Positions 1 through 8,484 of a stretch of DNA of 64,000 nucleotides are shown here, piece by piece. The position numbers and the translations under genes are program-made. Location of the stretch: positions 116,171 through 180,170 of the forward strand of contig NZ_BBRB01000004.1 in assembly GCF_000975055.1 (NCBI RefSeq), in the 5' to 3' direction. Position 1 is the first letter of the stretch, and each line of letters opens with the position of its first letter. Source of the DNA: Demequina sediminicola. GTDB taxonomy: Bacteria; Actinomycetota; Actinomycetes; Actinomycetales; Demequinaceae. Under the pieces are notes generated by a model. That model was given only the letters and a program-made list of their open reading frames with translations. It did not search any database and was not told where the DNA came from.

Positions 1-252
1 CGTGGCGAGCGAAGTGAGCGCCCCTATCGCGGCGACCGTGACGATCGTCCCCAGCGCGCAAGTCGACCAGGACGCGACGACCGTTCAGAGCGTTCCGATC
101 GCGACAAGCGCCCCTACCGCGGCGAAGACACGAGTGCGTTCAAGCCCCACAAGAAGAAGTCAGGCGGAAAGAAGGGTGCTGGCGGAAAGAAGTCGAGCGC
201 GCCCAAGAACCGCAGCGGCAAGCCACGCCCGAAGAACAAGAAGAAGCACTAG
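1..252 (+). CDS. C-terminal tail of a probable DEAD-box RNA helicase (5' truncated)
   Basis: An open frame enters from the left edge and stops with TAG at 250-252; 83 codons are visible. The first half is rich in Arg, Asp and Gly with a repeated RPYRG(D/E)-type motif, and the end is a Lys-rich stretch (SGGKKGAGGKKS, then PKNKKKH). Such disordered basic tails follow the helicase core in actinobacterial DEAD-box RNA helicases, where they bind RNA. No catalytic motif lies inside the window, so the family is inferred from composition only; any other RNA-binding protein with a basic tail would look the same. The frame that starts with ATG-like codons one base over is a shadow. A strong terminator follows directly. 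Confidence 0.55.
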   Translation, partial: RGERSERPYRGDRDDRPQRASRPGRDDRSERSDRDKRPYRGEDTSAFKPHKKKSGGKKGAGGKKSSAPKNRSGKPRPKNKKKH

Positions 253-273
253 CAGACACGATCACGTGCATGC

Positions 274-321
274 CGTCAGGCGCTTGGCTCCTCAATGGAG
301 CCGGGCGCCTGACGCTTTTTT
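274..321 (+). terminator. Rho-independent terminator of the helicase-like gene
   Basis: The stem is CGTCAGGCGC (274-283) paired with GCGCCTGACG (305-314), extended inside by GGCTCC (286-291) with GGAGCC (297-302), and followed by six T residues at 316-321. It lies 22 bases after the TAG of the helicase-like frame. The same bases encode the last dozen codons of nrdR on the other strand. There is no T-run on the minus strand, so it is read as a one-way plus-strand terminator. Confidence 0.85.
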
Positions 322-767
322 GCGTCGTCGTCGCGGAGTTCCTTGATGGCAGCCTCGAAATCGTCCAAACCGTCAAAGCCACGATAGACACTTGCGAACC
401 TCAGATACGCAACCTCGTCCAGTTCTCGAAGCGGCGGCAGAATCGCCAGTCCAATGTCGGTGGCGTCGATTTCAGCGACACCACGAGCACGGATCGTTTC
501 TTCAACGCGGTGCGCCAACACCGCAAGATCATCATCGCTCACGGGGCGGCCTTGACAGGCCTTGCGCACGCCACCGACGACCTTGTCGCGGCTAAACGGC
601 ACGGCAACACCATTGCGCTTCATCACCGTCAGACTTGCGGTCTCCAATGTGGAGAAACGCTTGCCACACTCCGGGCACTCACGTCGACGACGGATCGAAA
701 GCCCATCGTCGGATGTACGAGAATCCACGACTCTCGAATCTGGGTTCTTGCAGAAAGGACAGTGCAT
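276..767 (-). CDS. nrdR: Transcriptional repressor NrdR
   Basis: NrdR represses ribonucleotide reductase genes when its ATP-cone domain binds dATP/ATP. The 163-residue product has the N-terminal zinc ribbon with C3, C6, C31 and C34 (CPFC and CPEC), the basic RRRREC segment, and the ATP-cone from about residue 46 to 136, which is the full family length. It lies downstream of, and in the same direction as, the LysM gene that is divergent from lexA. The same arrangement is known in Mycobacterium tuberculosis (Rv2718c-Rv2719c-Rv2720) and Corynebacterium (nrdR-divS-lexA). The last codons overlap the terminator of the convergent gene. I saw no obvious NrdR box in the window. Confidence 0.96.
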   Translation of the reverse strand: MHCPFCKNPDSRVVDSRTSDDGLSIRRRRECPECGKRFSTLETASLTVMKRNGVAVPFSRDKVVGGVRKACQGRPVSDDDLAVLAHRVEETIRARGVAEIDATDIGLAILPPLRELDEVAYLRFASVYRGFDGLDDFEAAIKELRDDDAKKRQAPGSIEEPSA

Positions 768-840
768 GCCCCTACTGTGCCATGAAGCACCTGAGATTCA
801 GCATTCTCGGATCGGTACCGCAAGCACGGCACGCGCGGAT

Positions 841-905
841 GTACAGCGCTAGTCGTCGGGTACAGCGCCTAGTCGTCAGGTACAGGTACAGCGCTTAGTC
901 GTCAG
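841..905. repeat. Three tandem ~20-bp copies of the LysM gene's 3' end
   Basis: Units at 841-859, 860-879 and 886-905 share GTACAGCGC(C)TAGTCGTC(A/G)G, with a six-base partial unit (880-885) between the second and third. On the minus strand each unit reads GACGACTA(A/G), so the last Asp-Asp-stop of the LysM gene is followed by two more copies of Asp-Asp-stop. The repeats fill much of the 127-base gap to nrdR, which otherwise holds only the nrdR ribosome-binding region. No T-run or long stem is associated with them. Confidence 0.85.
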
Positions 906-1248
906 CTGGAACACGCAATTGCTGACCGACCAAGAGATCTGAAGACTCAAGAGCATTGAGATCCCCGAGCACCGCCACCGTGTCCCGGACATCATCCCCA
1001 GGGCTCGTGAACGACGAAGCGATCGACCAAAGTGTCTCCCCTTGGCTCACCGTATAGGTGTCAAAGAAGGCTGGCTCCGCGGGCTCATTTCCAGCAAACG
1101 CTTGAGGGCCAAACACGGCTCCCACGATGGCAAACAGGACCACGAGGACGGTGCGGCGACGGCGGCGCATCATTGGCGTGTCAACCATGCGAACACGAGG
1201 AAGACGTGCACGAGTCACGCTCGGTGTGGTCATCGCTACTGCAGTCAT
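895..1248 (-). CDS. SOS-regulated LysM-domain cell-division inhibitor (ChiZ/DivS-like)
   Basis: The product has 117 residues: a basic N-terminus (RRRRR at 28-32), one membrane segment at about 34-52 and a LysM domain at about 65-113 ([13 protein letters not shown] ... GQQLRVP). It occupies the place of Rv2719c (ChiZ) of M. tuberculosis and divS of Corynebacterium, both SOS-induced proteins that block division and act at the cell wall; function here is inferred from position, SOS boxes and domain. Start 1248 is chosen because GGAGG lies five bases upstream. The longer frame back to 1491 would run through all three SOS boxes and into lexA. It lacks an obvious hydrolase domain beyond LysM. Confidence 0.85.
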   Translation of the reverse strand: MTAVAMTTPSVTRARLPRVRMVDTPMMRRRRRTVLVVLFAIVGAVFGPQAFAGNEPAEPAFFDTYTVSQGETLWSIASSFTSPGDDVRDTVAVLGDLNALESSDLLVGQQLRVPADD

Positions 1249-1260
1249 CTCATCCTCCAT

Positions 1261-1275
1261 TCGAACAAGTGTTCG
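1261..1275. promoter_or_regulatory. LexA-binding SOS box 1 (chiZ-like/lexA intergenic)
   Basis: TCGAACAAGTGTTCG matches the actinobacterial SOS box TCGAAC-N4-GTTCGA at all but the final base. It lies 12 bases upstream of the LysM start and next to box 2. Confidence 0.88.
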
Positions 1276-1290
1276 TCGAACATCTGTTCT
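1276..1290. promoter_or_regulatory. LexA-binding SOS box 2
   Basis: TCGAACATCTGTTCT keeps the GAAC-N4-GTTC core. It abuts box 1 with no gap, so box starts are 15 bases apart and LexA dimers could sit on nearly adjacent helix faces. Confidence 0.8.
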
Positions 1291-1327
1291 ATTTGTACCA
1301 GCCGTGAGTGCCGAATGCAAGACACGC

Positions 1328-1343
1328 TCGAACATGTGTTTGA
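1328..1343. promoter_or_regulatory. LexA-binding SOS box 3 (lexA-proximal)
   Basis: TCGAACATGTGTTTGA differs from the consensus palindrome by one base in the right half (GTTTGA for GTTCGA). It is about 100 bases upstream of the chosen lexA start and is the likely autoregulatory site. Confidence 0.75.
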
Positions 1344-1441
1344 TTCCTGTGCGTGCTTGCTCTAGCGTCATATGCATCAGCGAATCACTGGGGTCTGACA
1401 TGGTGCAGAACCCGATTCGATCAAGACGGAGGAGATCCCGG

Positions 1442-2185
1442 GTGTCATACGGCGACGACAAGCAAGACTCGACGGAGTCCGGTGCAACCATTCACGAGTT
1501 CCCGCAGTCCGATGGCTCTGGGCTCACGGAGCGCCAGCGCCTGGTTCTCAAGTGCATTAAGGAGTCAGTGGACTCTCGTGGGTACCCACCATCGATGCGA
1601 GAGATCGGCGAGGCCGTCAAGTTGAAGTCGACGTCATCCGTGAAGCACCAGCTAGTGGCGCTGGAGTCTAAGGGCTTCCTCAGGCGTGATCCGCATCGTC
1701 CACGCGCAATCGAAGTGGTGATGCCGGAGGAGATGGGCGCCACGTCACGACGTGACAACGTGACTGCGCTCTCACCAGCTCCGTTGGAGGCGGCGCACCG
1801 CGCGGACGAGTCGGTCACCGACGTACCGCTCGTGGGTCAGATCGCGGCAGGTGGACCGATTCTCGCTGACCAGGCCGTGGAAGACGTCATGTCACTTCCC
1901 CGTCAGCTCACCGGGGACGGCGAACTCTTCATGCTCAAGGTGCGCGGCGACTCGATGATCGATGCCGCGATCTGCGATGGAGACTTTGTTGTCGTTCGTC
2001 GCCAGAACAGTGCAGACAACGGCGACATTGTTGCCGCGCTGCTCGACGACGAGGCGACGGTCAAGACCTTCCGTCGTGATGACGGACAGGTATGGCTCAT
2101 GCCACACAACCCCAGCTACACGCCAATTGATGGCACCCATGCGCGCATCATGGGGAAGGTCGTATCTGTGATGCGCCGCGTTTAG
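1442..2185 (+). CDS. lexA: SOS repressor LexA
   Basis: LexA represses SOS genes and cleaves itself when RecA filaments form. The 247-residue protein has the winged-helix DNA-binding domain at about 28-92 (LTERQRLVL ... [10 protein letters not shown]) and the S24 peptidase fold. The self-cleavage bond lies at A136-G137 in QIAAGGP, with catalytic S171 (GDSM) and K208 (ATVKTF). The start is the GTG at 1442, which has GGAGGAGA (1428-1435) six bases upstream. An ATG at 1400 in frame lacks such a site, and longer frames would cross the SOS boxes. It is convergent with the small gene ending at 2195. Confidence 0.96.
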   Translation: MSYGDDKQDSTESGATIHEFPQSDGSGLTERQRLVLKCIKESVDSRGYPPSMREIGEAVKLKSTSSVKHQLVALESKGFLRRDPHRPRAIEVVMPEEMGATSRRDNVTALSPAPLEAAHRADESVTDVPLVGQIAAGGPILADQAVEDVMSLPRQLTGDGELFMLKVRGDSMIDAAICDGDFVVVRRQNSADNGDIVAALLDDEATVKTFRRDDGQVWLMPHNPSYTPIDGTHARIMGKVVSVMRRV

Positions 2186-2194
2186 CGGATGACT

Positions 2195-2431
2195 CTACTT
2201 GGAGGCCTCTTTGCGCCAGCCATCCTGCCAGTGAAATTCGCCGGTGATAGCCCGACGCATGGCTCCCATCGCGTTAGCAATGGTGGTCTGGTAGACGCGC
2301 GACTCTTCCGTCTCGGCATTCTCAGCCATCGTTCGTGATCCTGCCTCGAAGTGCGCCAAGTACTCGGCAAACCGCTCGCGTTCTACCTGCTGACCGCGGC
2401 GAAACTCCTCAGTAATCTCGTTCTCGCTCAT
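2195..2431 (-). CDS. Conserved-looking small hypothetical protein (78 aa)
   Basis: I do not recognise this protein. It is 78 residues, acidic and Glu/Arg-rich in the first half (MSENEITEEFRRGQQ), probably mostly helical, with a Trp pair near the end (FHWQDGW). There is no signal peptide or membrane segment. It starts 33 bases downstream of dinG in the same direction with a good site (GGGAGGAAG) before the ATG, so it is probably translated as the last gene of the hflX-dinG operon. It ends nine bases from the lexA stop, with no room for a hairpin terminator between the two convergent genes. Confidence 0.7.
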   Translation of the reverse strand: MSENEITEEFRRGQQVERERFAEYLAHFEAGSRTMAENAETEESRVYQTTIANAMGAMRRAITGEFHWQDGWRKEASK

Positions 2432-2464
2432 CGTGGCTTCCTCCCTGGTGTACCGAGTGCGCGT

Positions 2465-4417
2465 CTAGCGCTCTGCTGCCTTGGCCGCTTCGTCAAGTCG
2501 GCGCAACGCCGACAGGACCGTTTCCTGATCAGAAGTGCCCCACAGCGCCGGCATTGACTTGGCTAGGAATCCACCGTACCGGGCGTGCGCGAGTCTCGAG
2601 TCCAAGACAGCCACCACACCCCTGTCAGTGTGGCTCCGCACGAGGCGGCCCGCACCCTGCGCCATCAGCAACGCAGCATGAGTCGCAGACACCGCCATAA
2701 AGCCGTTTCCACCACGCTGAGCCACGGCTTCAGTACGAGCCTGCGCGATCGGTTCGTCCGGACGCGGAAAGGGGATGCGATCAATCACGACCAACTGCGA
2801 CGTCGATCCGGGTACGTCGATGCCCTGCCAAAGAGATGTCGAACCGAAAAGGCACGTCTCTGGATCCTCGCGGTACTGCTGGACGAGCGTCGGGAGCTGA
2901 TCATCTGTCTGATACAGCACCGGCACGTCAAGCCGCTCACGCATCGCCTCGGCAGCGGCCATGCCTGCCTTATGGGAAGAAAACAACCCCAACGTCCGTC
3001 CACCGGCAGCGCGGATCAGCGCTTCGAGCTCGTCAAGAGCTTCCGCAGTGATTCCACCCGGACCAGGTTTCGGCAGGTGTGCTGCCACGTAGAGGATGCC
3101 CTGTGCTGAGTAGTCAAAGGGACTGCCTGCATCGAGGCTCTCTGGAGAGTCCATCCCCAGGTGGCGCGTCATCGCACCGAAGTCCCCACCGAGCGCCAAC
3201 GTCGCGGACGTGAACACCGCCGCCTTTTCCTCAATCAAGCGGGATCGCACCAACCCTGCAACATCAAGCGGCGCGGCAACGATGCGTTCCGCGAGCCGTG
3301 AGTCGTAGTCGCCGTCGGGAGGCGCCAACCAGATCACATAGCGACCGTGCTCGCCCTGAAGTTCCTCACACACATCGTGCACCTCCTGGAGCGCAGCCGT
3401 CGCCAACTTGGCAGTCGCTGATCCCGTTTCCTCCCCCGCTTGAGAGGATTTCTGTACGGCACTCAGTAGAGATCGAGCCGCACCACGAATCAGTTCAACG
3501 GCTTCTGCCAGTTGCTCATCGAGTCCCGCGCGTAGGCGCCCCGGCTCGTGGTCACCCAACGCCCCATCAAGCGCCCGCGCCGCCCTATCGAGATCCTCTG
3601 TGGTGTGCCCGTGCCGTCGCGCCGCGCGCGCCGCCCGGTCCACCCGTGACACCGTGAGTTCGTGTGTGGCGGCGTTGGTGATCCTCGCGACAAGTTCATG
3701 CGCCTCGTCGACGATGAGGGCATCGTGTTCGCCCAGCATGTCGTGTGACGCTGCCTGGACTCCCAGCACCGCGTGATTCGTCACCACTACCTGAGCGTGC
3801 GCCGCCTCGTCTCTCAGTTGTTGGGAGAAGCATTCCTTCACCATGGGGCATTTCGATTCAAGGCACTCCCGGCCGGACACGGACACCTGTGCCCATGCGC
3901 GGTTGGATACACCTGGCACGAGGTCATCACGATCACCCGTGTCCGTTTCCTCAGCCCACGAGTGGAGGCGAGCCACCTCTTCGCCTAGCGCGCTGGTGGG
4001 GCCAGCGTGGATGGGCAGCATGTCCTCATCCGGCTCGCCGTAGCCGCCGCCCATCTTGTGCTTGCACAGAAAGTTGGAGCGCCCCTTAAACAGGGCCGCC
4101 GCAGGGCGTTTGCCGAGCGCAGGTTCAAGCGCATCGAGAACGAGAGGAAGATCCTTGGAAAACACCTGCCGTTGAAGTGCCAATGTTGCCGTGGAGACCA
4201 CGACACGAGAGCCAGTTTCTGCCGCATACGCTACGGCGGGGACCAGGTAGCCCAACGATTTTCCTGTGCCCGTTCCCGCCTGAACCAAGACGTGGTCACC
4301 GTCGTGTAGCGCAGTGGCGACGACATCGGCCATCTTTACTTGGCCGTCTCGCGGACTTCCCCCAAGCGCAGCAACGGCAGTGTCAAGAAAGCCCGAGATG
4401 TCTTGTGCGGGACTCAT
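2465..4417 (-). CDS. dinG: ATP-dependent DNA helicase, DinG/XPD family
   Basis: This superfamily 2 helicase of 650 residues unwinds DNA 5'-3' in repair. Walker A is at 47-54 (AGTGTGKS) and the DEAH box at 237-240. Four cysteines (C118, C185, C190, C196) are spaced as the iron-sulfur ligands of XPD-like enzymes. The C-terminal helicase half contains the QxxGRxxR-type motif VI (QGAGRLVR). The ATG overlaps the hflX stop by four bases (ATGA type), so the two are coupled. No SOS box was seen directly upstream. An exonuclease domain found in some firmicute DinG proteins is absent. Confidence 0.92.
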   Translation of the reverse strand: MSPAQDISGFLDTAVAALGGSPRDGQVKMADVVATALHDGDHVLVQAGTGTGKSLGYLVPAVAYAAETGSRVVVSTATLALQRQVFSKDLPLVLDALEPALGKRPAAALFKGRSNFLCKHKMGGGYGEPDEDMLPIHAGPTSALGEEVARLHSWAEETDTGDRDDLVPGVSNRAWAQVSVSGRECLESKCPMVKECFSQQLRDEAAHAQVVVTNHAVLGVQAASHDMLGEHDALIVDEAHELVARITNAATHELTVSRVDRAARAARRHGHTTEDLDRAARALDGALGDHEPGRLRAGLDEQLAEAVELIRGAARSLLSAVQKSSQAGEETGSATAKLATAALQEVHDVCEELQGEHGRYVIWLAPPDGDYDSRLAERIVAAPLDVAGLVRSRLIEEKAAVFTSATLALGGDFGAMTRHLGMDSPESLDAGSPFDYSAQGILYVAAHLPKPGPGGITAEALDELEALIRAAGGRTLGLFSSHKAGMAAAEAMRERLDVPVLYQTDDQLPTLVQQYREDPETCLFGSTSLWQGIDVPGSTSQLVVIDRIPFPRPDEPIAQARTEAVAQRGGNGFMAVSATHAALLMAQGAGRLVRSHTDRGVVAVLDSRLAHARYGGFLAKSMPALWGTSDQETVLSALRRLDEAAKAAER

Positions 4418-5904
4418 TCCCCCACACTCGCGTCACGCAGCCGTCCCGCCAGCGGTTCATCGACCAGAGCGACAAGCCGCGTGCCTTCGGCTTCGTGGTG
4501 CTCACTGTGGACTTCACCGTAGAGGTGCGCCTCATTGACGAGGTCACCGCGGGTGTACGGGATGACAAGGTCCACTCGAACATCAGGTCGCGGTAGCTCA
4601 CGCGCGATGAGGTCCAACAAGCCGTCGATGCCCTCACCGGTGAGAGCCGACACTTCAATAGTGGTCTCGCGCCGCGCACGAAGACGCATCAAGGTCTCTT
4701 CATCGGCAACATCGGCCTTGTTGAGGACCAGAACCTCGTTGACCTTGTCAGCACCCGGCACGTCCGCGAGGACTTCCCTCACGGCCGCGATCTGTGCTTC
4801 GGGGTCAGGGTGGGACGCGTCAACGACGTGCAACATCAAATCAGCGAACGCGACTTCCTCGAGCGTCGATGCGAATGCGGCCACCAGTTGGTGGGGAAGA
4901 TTACGCACAAAGCCCACGGTGTCCGACACCGTAAACGTACGGCCATCTGGTGTTGAGCTCCGCCGCACCGTGGGATCCAGCGTCGCGAACAATGCGTTCT
5001 CGACGAGGACTCCAGCACCGGTGACACGGTTCAGGATCGACGATTTTCCAGCATTCGTATAGCCGACGATGGCGACATTGGGCAACGCCAGGCGACGGTC
5101 ACGACGGACATTGCGCGCAGGCTCCATACCCTTGATCTGCCGGCGCAACTGCGCCATACGCGTGTGAATCCGGCGCCGATCAAGTTCGATCTTGGTCTCA
5201 CCGGGTCCACGCGAACCCATACCCGCAGCGGCACCACCTACCTGGCCACCCGCCTGACGCGACATCGAGTCACCCCAGCCACGAAGGCGAGGCAAGAGGT
5301 ACTCAAGCTGAGCCAACTCAACCTGTGCCTTACCCTCCTTCGACTTGGCGTGCTGAGCGAAGATGTCCAGAATCAATGCGGTTCGGTCGATGACCTTGAC
5401 CTTGACGACGTCCTCCAGGGCGCGACGCTGGCTGGGCGCAAGGTCATCATTGACGACAACCGTGTCTGCGCCCACAGCCGCCACGATCTCCTTGACCTCG
5501 ATGGCCTTCCCCTTACCGATATACGTGGCAGGGTCGGGATGTGGGCGACGCTGGAGGACACCATCGAGCACCTGCGATCCCGCAGTTTCCGCTAGTGCCG
5601 CAAGTTCACGCAGAGAGATTTCGGCATCCTGTGCAGTGCCGCGAGCGAATTGCCCGACAAGGACGACTTTCTCGAGCCGCAGTTGACGGTACTCAACCTC
5701 GGTAACGTCTTCGAGTTCAGTGGAAAGATTGTCGACACGGCGCAACGCTGCACGGTCATCTCGATCAAACTGGTCACCGTCATAGTCCGTCCGACTTGTG
5801 ACGCCTTCGGACACCACCGTTCCGGCGCGCGACAGTACGCGGTCGATGATTCCATCGGCGCTGTCATCTTGAGAGTTGCGAGGGGCATTGTCGTGTTCTG
5901 GCAT
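4414..5904 (-). CDS. hflX: Ribosome-associated GTPase HflX
   Basis: HflX is a GTPase that splits stalled 70S ribosomes, especially under heat or antibiotic stress. The 496-residue protein has the HflX N-terminal domain (about 75-270, with PHPDPATYIGKGK and the glycine-rich linker GGQVGGAAAGMGSRGPGETK) and then the G domain: G1 at 281-288 (GYTNAGKS), G3 DTVGF, G4 NKAD. The start has an N-terminal acidic extension of about 70 residues typical of actinobacterial forms. It heads the hflX-dinG-ORF78 unit and is divergent from the methyltransferase at 5961, with 56 bases between for both promoters. Confidence 0.95.
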   Translation of the reverse strand: MPEHDNAPRNSQDDSADGIIDRVLSRAGTVVSEGVTSRTDYDGDQFDRDDRAALRRVDNLSTELEDVTEVEYRQLRLEKVVLVGQFARGTAQDAEISLRELAALAETAGSQVLDGVLQRRPHPDPATYIGKGKAIEVKEIVAAVGADTVVVNDDLAPSQRRALEDVVKVKVIDRTALILDIFAQHAKSKEGKAQVELAQLEYLLPRLRGWGDSMSRQAGGQVGGAAAGMGSRGPGETKIELDRRRIHTRMAQLRRQIKGMEPARNVRRDRRLALPNVAIVGYTNAGKSSILNRVTGAGVLVENALFATLDPTVRRSSTPDGRTFTVSDTVGFVRNLPHQLVAAFASTLEEVAFADLMLHVVDASHPDPEAQIAAVREVLADVPGADKVNEVLVLNKADVADEETLMRLRARRETTIEVSALTGEGIDGLLDLIARELPRPDVRVDLVIPYTRGDLVNEAHLYGEVHSEHHEAEGTRLVALVDEPLAGRLRDASVGE

Positions 5905-5960
5905 GCTGCGACTATTGTCTCACTCCAGTACCGACCTGCACCACCCTTGCCGGTACTCTC

Positions 5961-6587
5961 GTGCAGGTGAGCACTCCAGAGCACTACTTCACAGCCGAGC
6001 CCGCATCGTCCGATGAACGGCGGCTCATCAATGCCCGCCTCGCTGGCCGCGAAGTACAACTCGAGACCGCTCCTGGAATCTTCTCCCCTGATCATGTCGA
6101 TCGCGGCACGGAAGTGCTCTTGCGCCACCTTCCCCCGCCTGCTGACACGGTGTTGGATCTCGGGTGCGGGTGGGGGCCCCTTGCCCTCACCGGTGCCCTC
6201 CAACGGCCGAGCGCACGGATCACAGCCGTTGACGTGAATCGCCGCGCGCTTGAACTTCTGCGCCGTAACGCGGCGCGACTCGGCGTGAGCGAGACAATCG
6301 AGGTGTGTGAGCCAGCAGACGTGGAGCCCGAGCGCGAATTCGACGCCATTTGGTCCAATCCGCCCATCAGAATCGGCAAGAAGGCCTTGCACGACCTCCT
6401 CGCGACGTGGCTGCCACGGCTCTCTGCCGGAGGGCAAGCACACTTGGTGGTGCAGAAGAATTTGGGGGCAGATTCGCTGATGACGTGGATCGGCAATCAA
6501 GCCGATGCTCAGGGCAACCCTTGGGGCACGGTGGAGAAGGTTGCGTCCTCCAAGGGCTTCCGCATCATCACCGTGACCAACAACTAG
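5961..6587 (+). CDS. Class I SAM-dependent methyltransferase, RsmC-like
   Basis: The 208-residue protein has the SAM-binding motif VLDLGCG at 64-70, the acidic end of strand 2 (AVDVN) and the catalytic SNPPIRIGK motif at 132-140. The NPP(I/F) signature is that of N-methyltransferases acting on bases, most often guanine N2 in rRNA as in RsmC. It matches the single catalytic half of RsmC rather than the two-domain enzyme. The start is a GTG; a second GTG two codons on is possible. It is divergent from hflX and convergent with dapF, 38 bases apart, with no clear terminator between. The substrate is inferred. Confidence 0.85.
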   Translation: MQVSTPEHYFTAEPASSDERRLINARLAGREVQLETAPGIFSPDHVDRGTEVLLRHLPPPADTVLDLGCGWGPLALTGALQRPSARITAVDVNRRALELLRRNAARLGVSETIEVCEPADVEPEREFDAIWSNPPIRIGKKALHDLLATWLPRLSAGGQAHLVVQKNLGADSLMTWIGNQADAQGNPWGTVEKVASSKGFRIITVTNN

Positions 6588-6625
6588 TCACACCGATTCA
6601 CAACGCGCTCGGTGAGACTAGCGCG

Positions 6626-7519
6626 CTAGACGAGACGTGAGGCGCCGGGTTCGAGCGTCACCAGGCCTTGCGCCACGAGCTCGGCAGGTCCCTGAAGTAC
6701 CGTCGTGTCACTGTCAATGAGCACTGTCACGACGCCACCGGGCACTTCAAGGTCCCACACCGCCGGAGCATCGGCCCCCGCCCAAGTCTGCAGCGCGAGG
6801 GCGACGGCACACGCCCCGGTGCCGCAAGACTCGGTCTCCCCCGAGCCGCGCTCGTGAACCCGCATCCGCGCTCGACCTCGAAGAACGCCGTCCACCACCT
6901 GCTCGCCAAGCGCGACAACAAACTCAACGTTGGAGCCAGCCGGCGGTGCGGGGCTCACGACGGGAGGAACGCTCAAATCGACACCGACAAGTTCGCTCGT
7001 TGAAGCCAACGCGACGACGTGATGCGGGTTTCCCACATCAACCGACATCGCGGGCCGCGCAACATGCAGTCCTGCGGCCTCCACTTCCACGTCGCTCAGG
7101 CCCGAATCTGGGCCAGCACGATACCCACCCATGCCAATCGCATAGTGTCCATCCCCCAATGAAGTGACAGTCCGCAGTCCACCGCGAGTTCCGAAAACCA
7201 CGCCGCTCGATAGGTCTGCCCCGGTCTCGGCCTCAAGAAAGGCGCCAAAGACGCGCGCGCCATTGCCGCACATCTCCGATGTCGTACCATCCGAGTTCCA
7301 GTAGTCCATGAACCACATGTCAGGGTCCAGGTCAGCACCGGCTGGGGTGTTGCCAGCGCGCACAGCGCGGATCACGCCGTCCCCTCCGATGCCTGAACGG
7401 CGATCCGCGAGGTACTTCACGAGGTCTGGGGTCAGATCGATCTCGCCCGACTCGTCCATCAGCATCACGAAGTCATTGCGTGTGCCGTGGCCCTTGGTGA
7501 ATCGCAGCGAGGAAGTCAT
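6626..7519 (-). CDS. dapF: Diaminopimelate epimerase
   Basis: DapF converts LL- to meso-diaminopimelate for peptidoglycan and lysine. Both catalytic cysteines are present: C84 in MCGNGARVF and C232 in ESCGTGACA, in a protein of 297 residues with the usual two-fold alpha/beta architecture. Its start overlaps the end of miaA by four bases, making it the last gene of the miaB-miaA-dapF unit. Together with dapA and dapB elsewhere in this window it gives three steps of the diaminopimelate pathway. Confidence 0.96.
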   Translation of the reverse strand: MTSSLRFTKGHGTRNDFVMLMDESGEIDLTPDLVKYLADRRSGIGGDGVIRAVRAGNTPAGADLDPDMWFMDYWNSDGTTSEMCGNGARVFGAFLEAETGADLSSGVVFGTRGGLRTVTSLGDGHYAIGMGGYRAGPDSGLSDVEVEAAGLHVARPAMSVDVGNPHHVVALASTSELVGVDLSVPPVVSPAPPAGSNVEFVVALGEQVVDGVLRGRARMRVHERGSGETESCGTGACAVALALQTWAGADAPAVWDLEVPGGVVTVLIDSDTTVLQGPAELVAQGLVTLEPGASRLV

Positions 7520-8484
7520 GTCTCTAGGCTACCGGCGATGGCAGCCGCTTCACGAGCCGCCCGAGAGACATCGGCTGCGTCCCGTGGGGCATCAATCCAC
7601 TGCACCCGATGGTCCGGCCGGAACCACTTGCGCTGCTTTCGAGCGAGACGACGGGTGTGCATCGCAATGCGGTCCTGAGTTTCCTCTGCCGTGAGAATGC
7701 CATCGAGGTAGTCCAGAGTCTCGGCATACCCCACTCCTCGGCGCGCGGTGGTGGCCTGTCGCAACCCCTTGCGCACCAAGTCCTCAACTTCGGCTACGAG
7801 CCCGGCCTCCCACATGTCGCCCACCCGCGAGTCAATCCGCGCGTCAAGCACCTCGTTGTCAGTATCAAGTCCTACTTGCACCGTAGGAATCGCGTATTCA
7901 AACTGGGGCAAGCTAGAGGAGAATTCCTTGCCCGTCAGTTGGATGACTTCAAGGGCTCGGACGATCCGCTTGGCGTTCCGCGCATCGATACGGTCCGCTG
8001 CCACAGGATCCAGTGACCGAAGTTCTTGATGCAGGACACCTGGCCCTTCAACCTCGGCGCGATCTTCGAGAAGTCGGCGTACCGCGGGATCCGTGGGAGG
8101 AAACTCAAAGTGGTCGATCAACGCGCGGTGGTAGAGACCTGAACCGCCGACGACAATGGCGTTCTTTCCGCGTGCATGCATGTCCGCAATATCTGCCCGT
8201 GCGTCGTGCTGAAACTGAGCGACCGACGCGTTTTGGCTTACCTCGAGGGTGTCGAGCTGATGGTGGGGAATCCCCCGGCGCTCAGCGACGGGGAGTTTGG
8301 CACTTCCGATGTCCATACCGCGGTAGAACTGCATCGAGTCTGCATTGATGATCTCCCCATTCAATAGCTCTGCAAGTTCGAGTGACACCGCAGACTTACC
8401 CGTGGCGGTTGAACCCACGAGCGCAATCACCGGCACCTGTCGGTCCGTGCGGTGCGCCGCGCTGGCGTCGTGACGCGTGGTCAC
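7516..8484 (-). CDS. miaA: tRNA dimethylallyltransferase MiaA
   Basis: MiaA transfers a dimethylallyl group to A37 of tRNAs that read codons starting with U. The protein has 322 residues with the P-loop GSTATGKS at 24-31, the substrate-binding [12 protein letters not shown] segment and the ADIRPxRxxRAxE-like element ([14 protein letters not shown]). It overlaps miaB by four bases upstream and dapF by four downstream, so MiaA and MiaB, which act in sequence on the same base, are made from one message. Confidence 0.96.
   Translation of the reverse strand: MTTRHDASAAHRTDRQVPVIALVGSTATGKSAVSLELAELLNGEIINADSMQFYRGMDIGSAKLPVAERRGIPHHQLDTLEVSQNASVAQFQHDARADIADMHARGKNAIVVGGSGLYHRALIDHFEFPPTDPAVRRLLEDRAEVEGPGVLHQELRSLDPVAADRIDARNAKRIVRALEVIQLTGKEFSSSLPQFEYAIPTVQVGLDTDNEVLDARIDSRVGDMWEAGLVAEVEDLVRKGLRQATTARRGVGYAETLDYLDGILTAEETQDRIAMHTRRLARKQRKWFRPDHRVQWIDAPRDAADVSRAAREAAAIAGSLET

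Noticed and set aside
2..346. 114-codon plus-strand frame at the left edge
   Set aside because: It is one base out of phase with the Lys/Arg-rich helicase tail and passes through the terminator.
1127..1441. N-terminal extension of lexA
   Set aside because: It would translate through three SOS boxes and the LysM gene; the GTG at 1442 has an excellent ribosome site.
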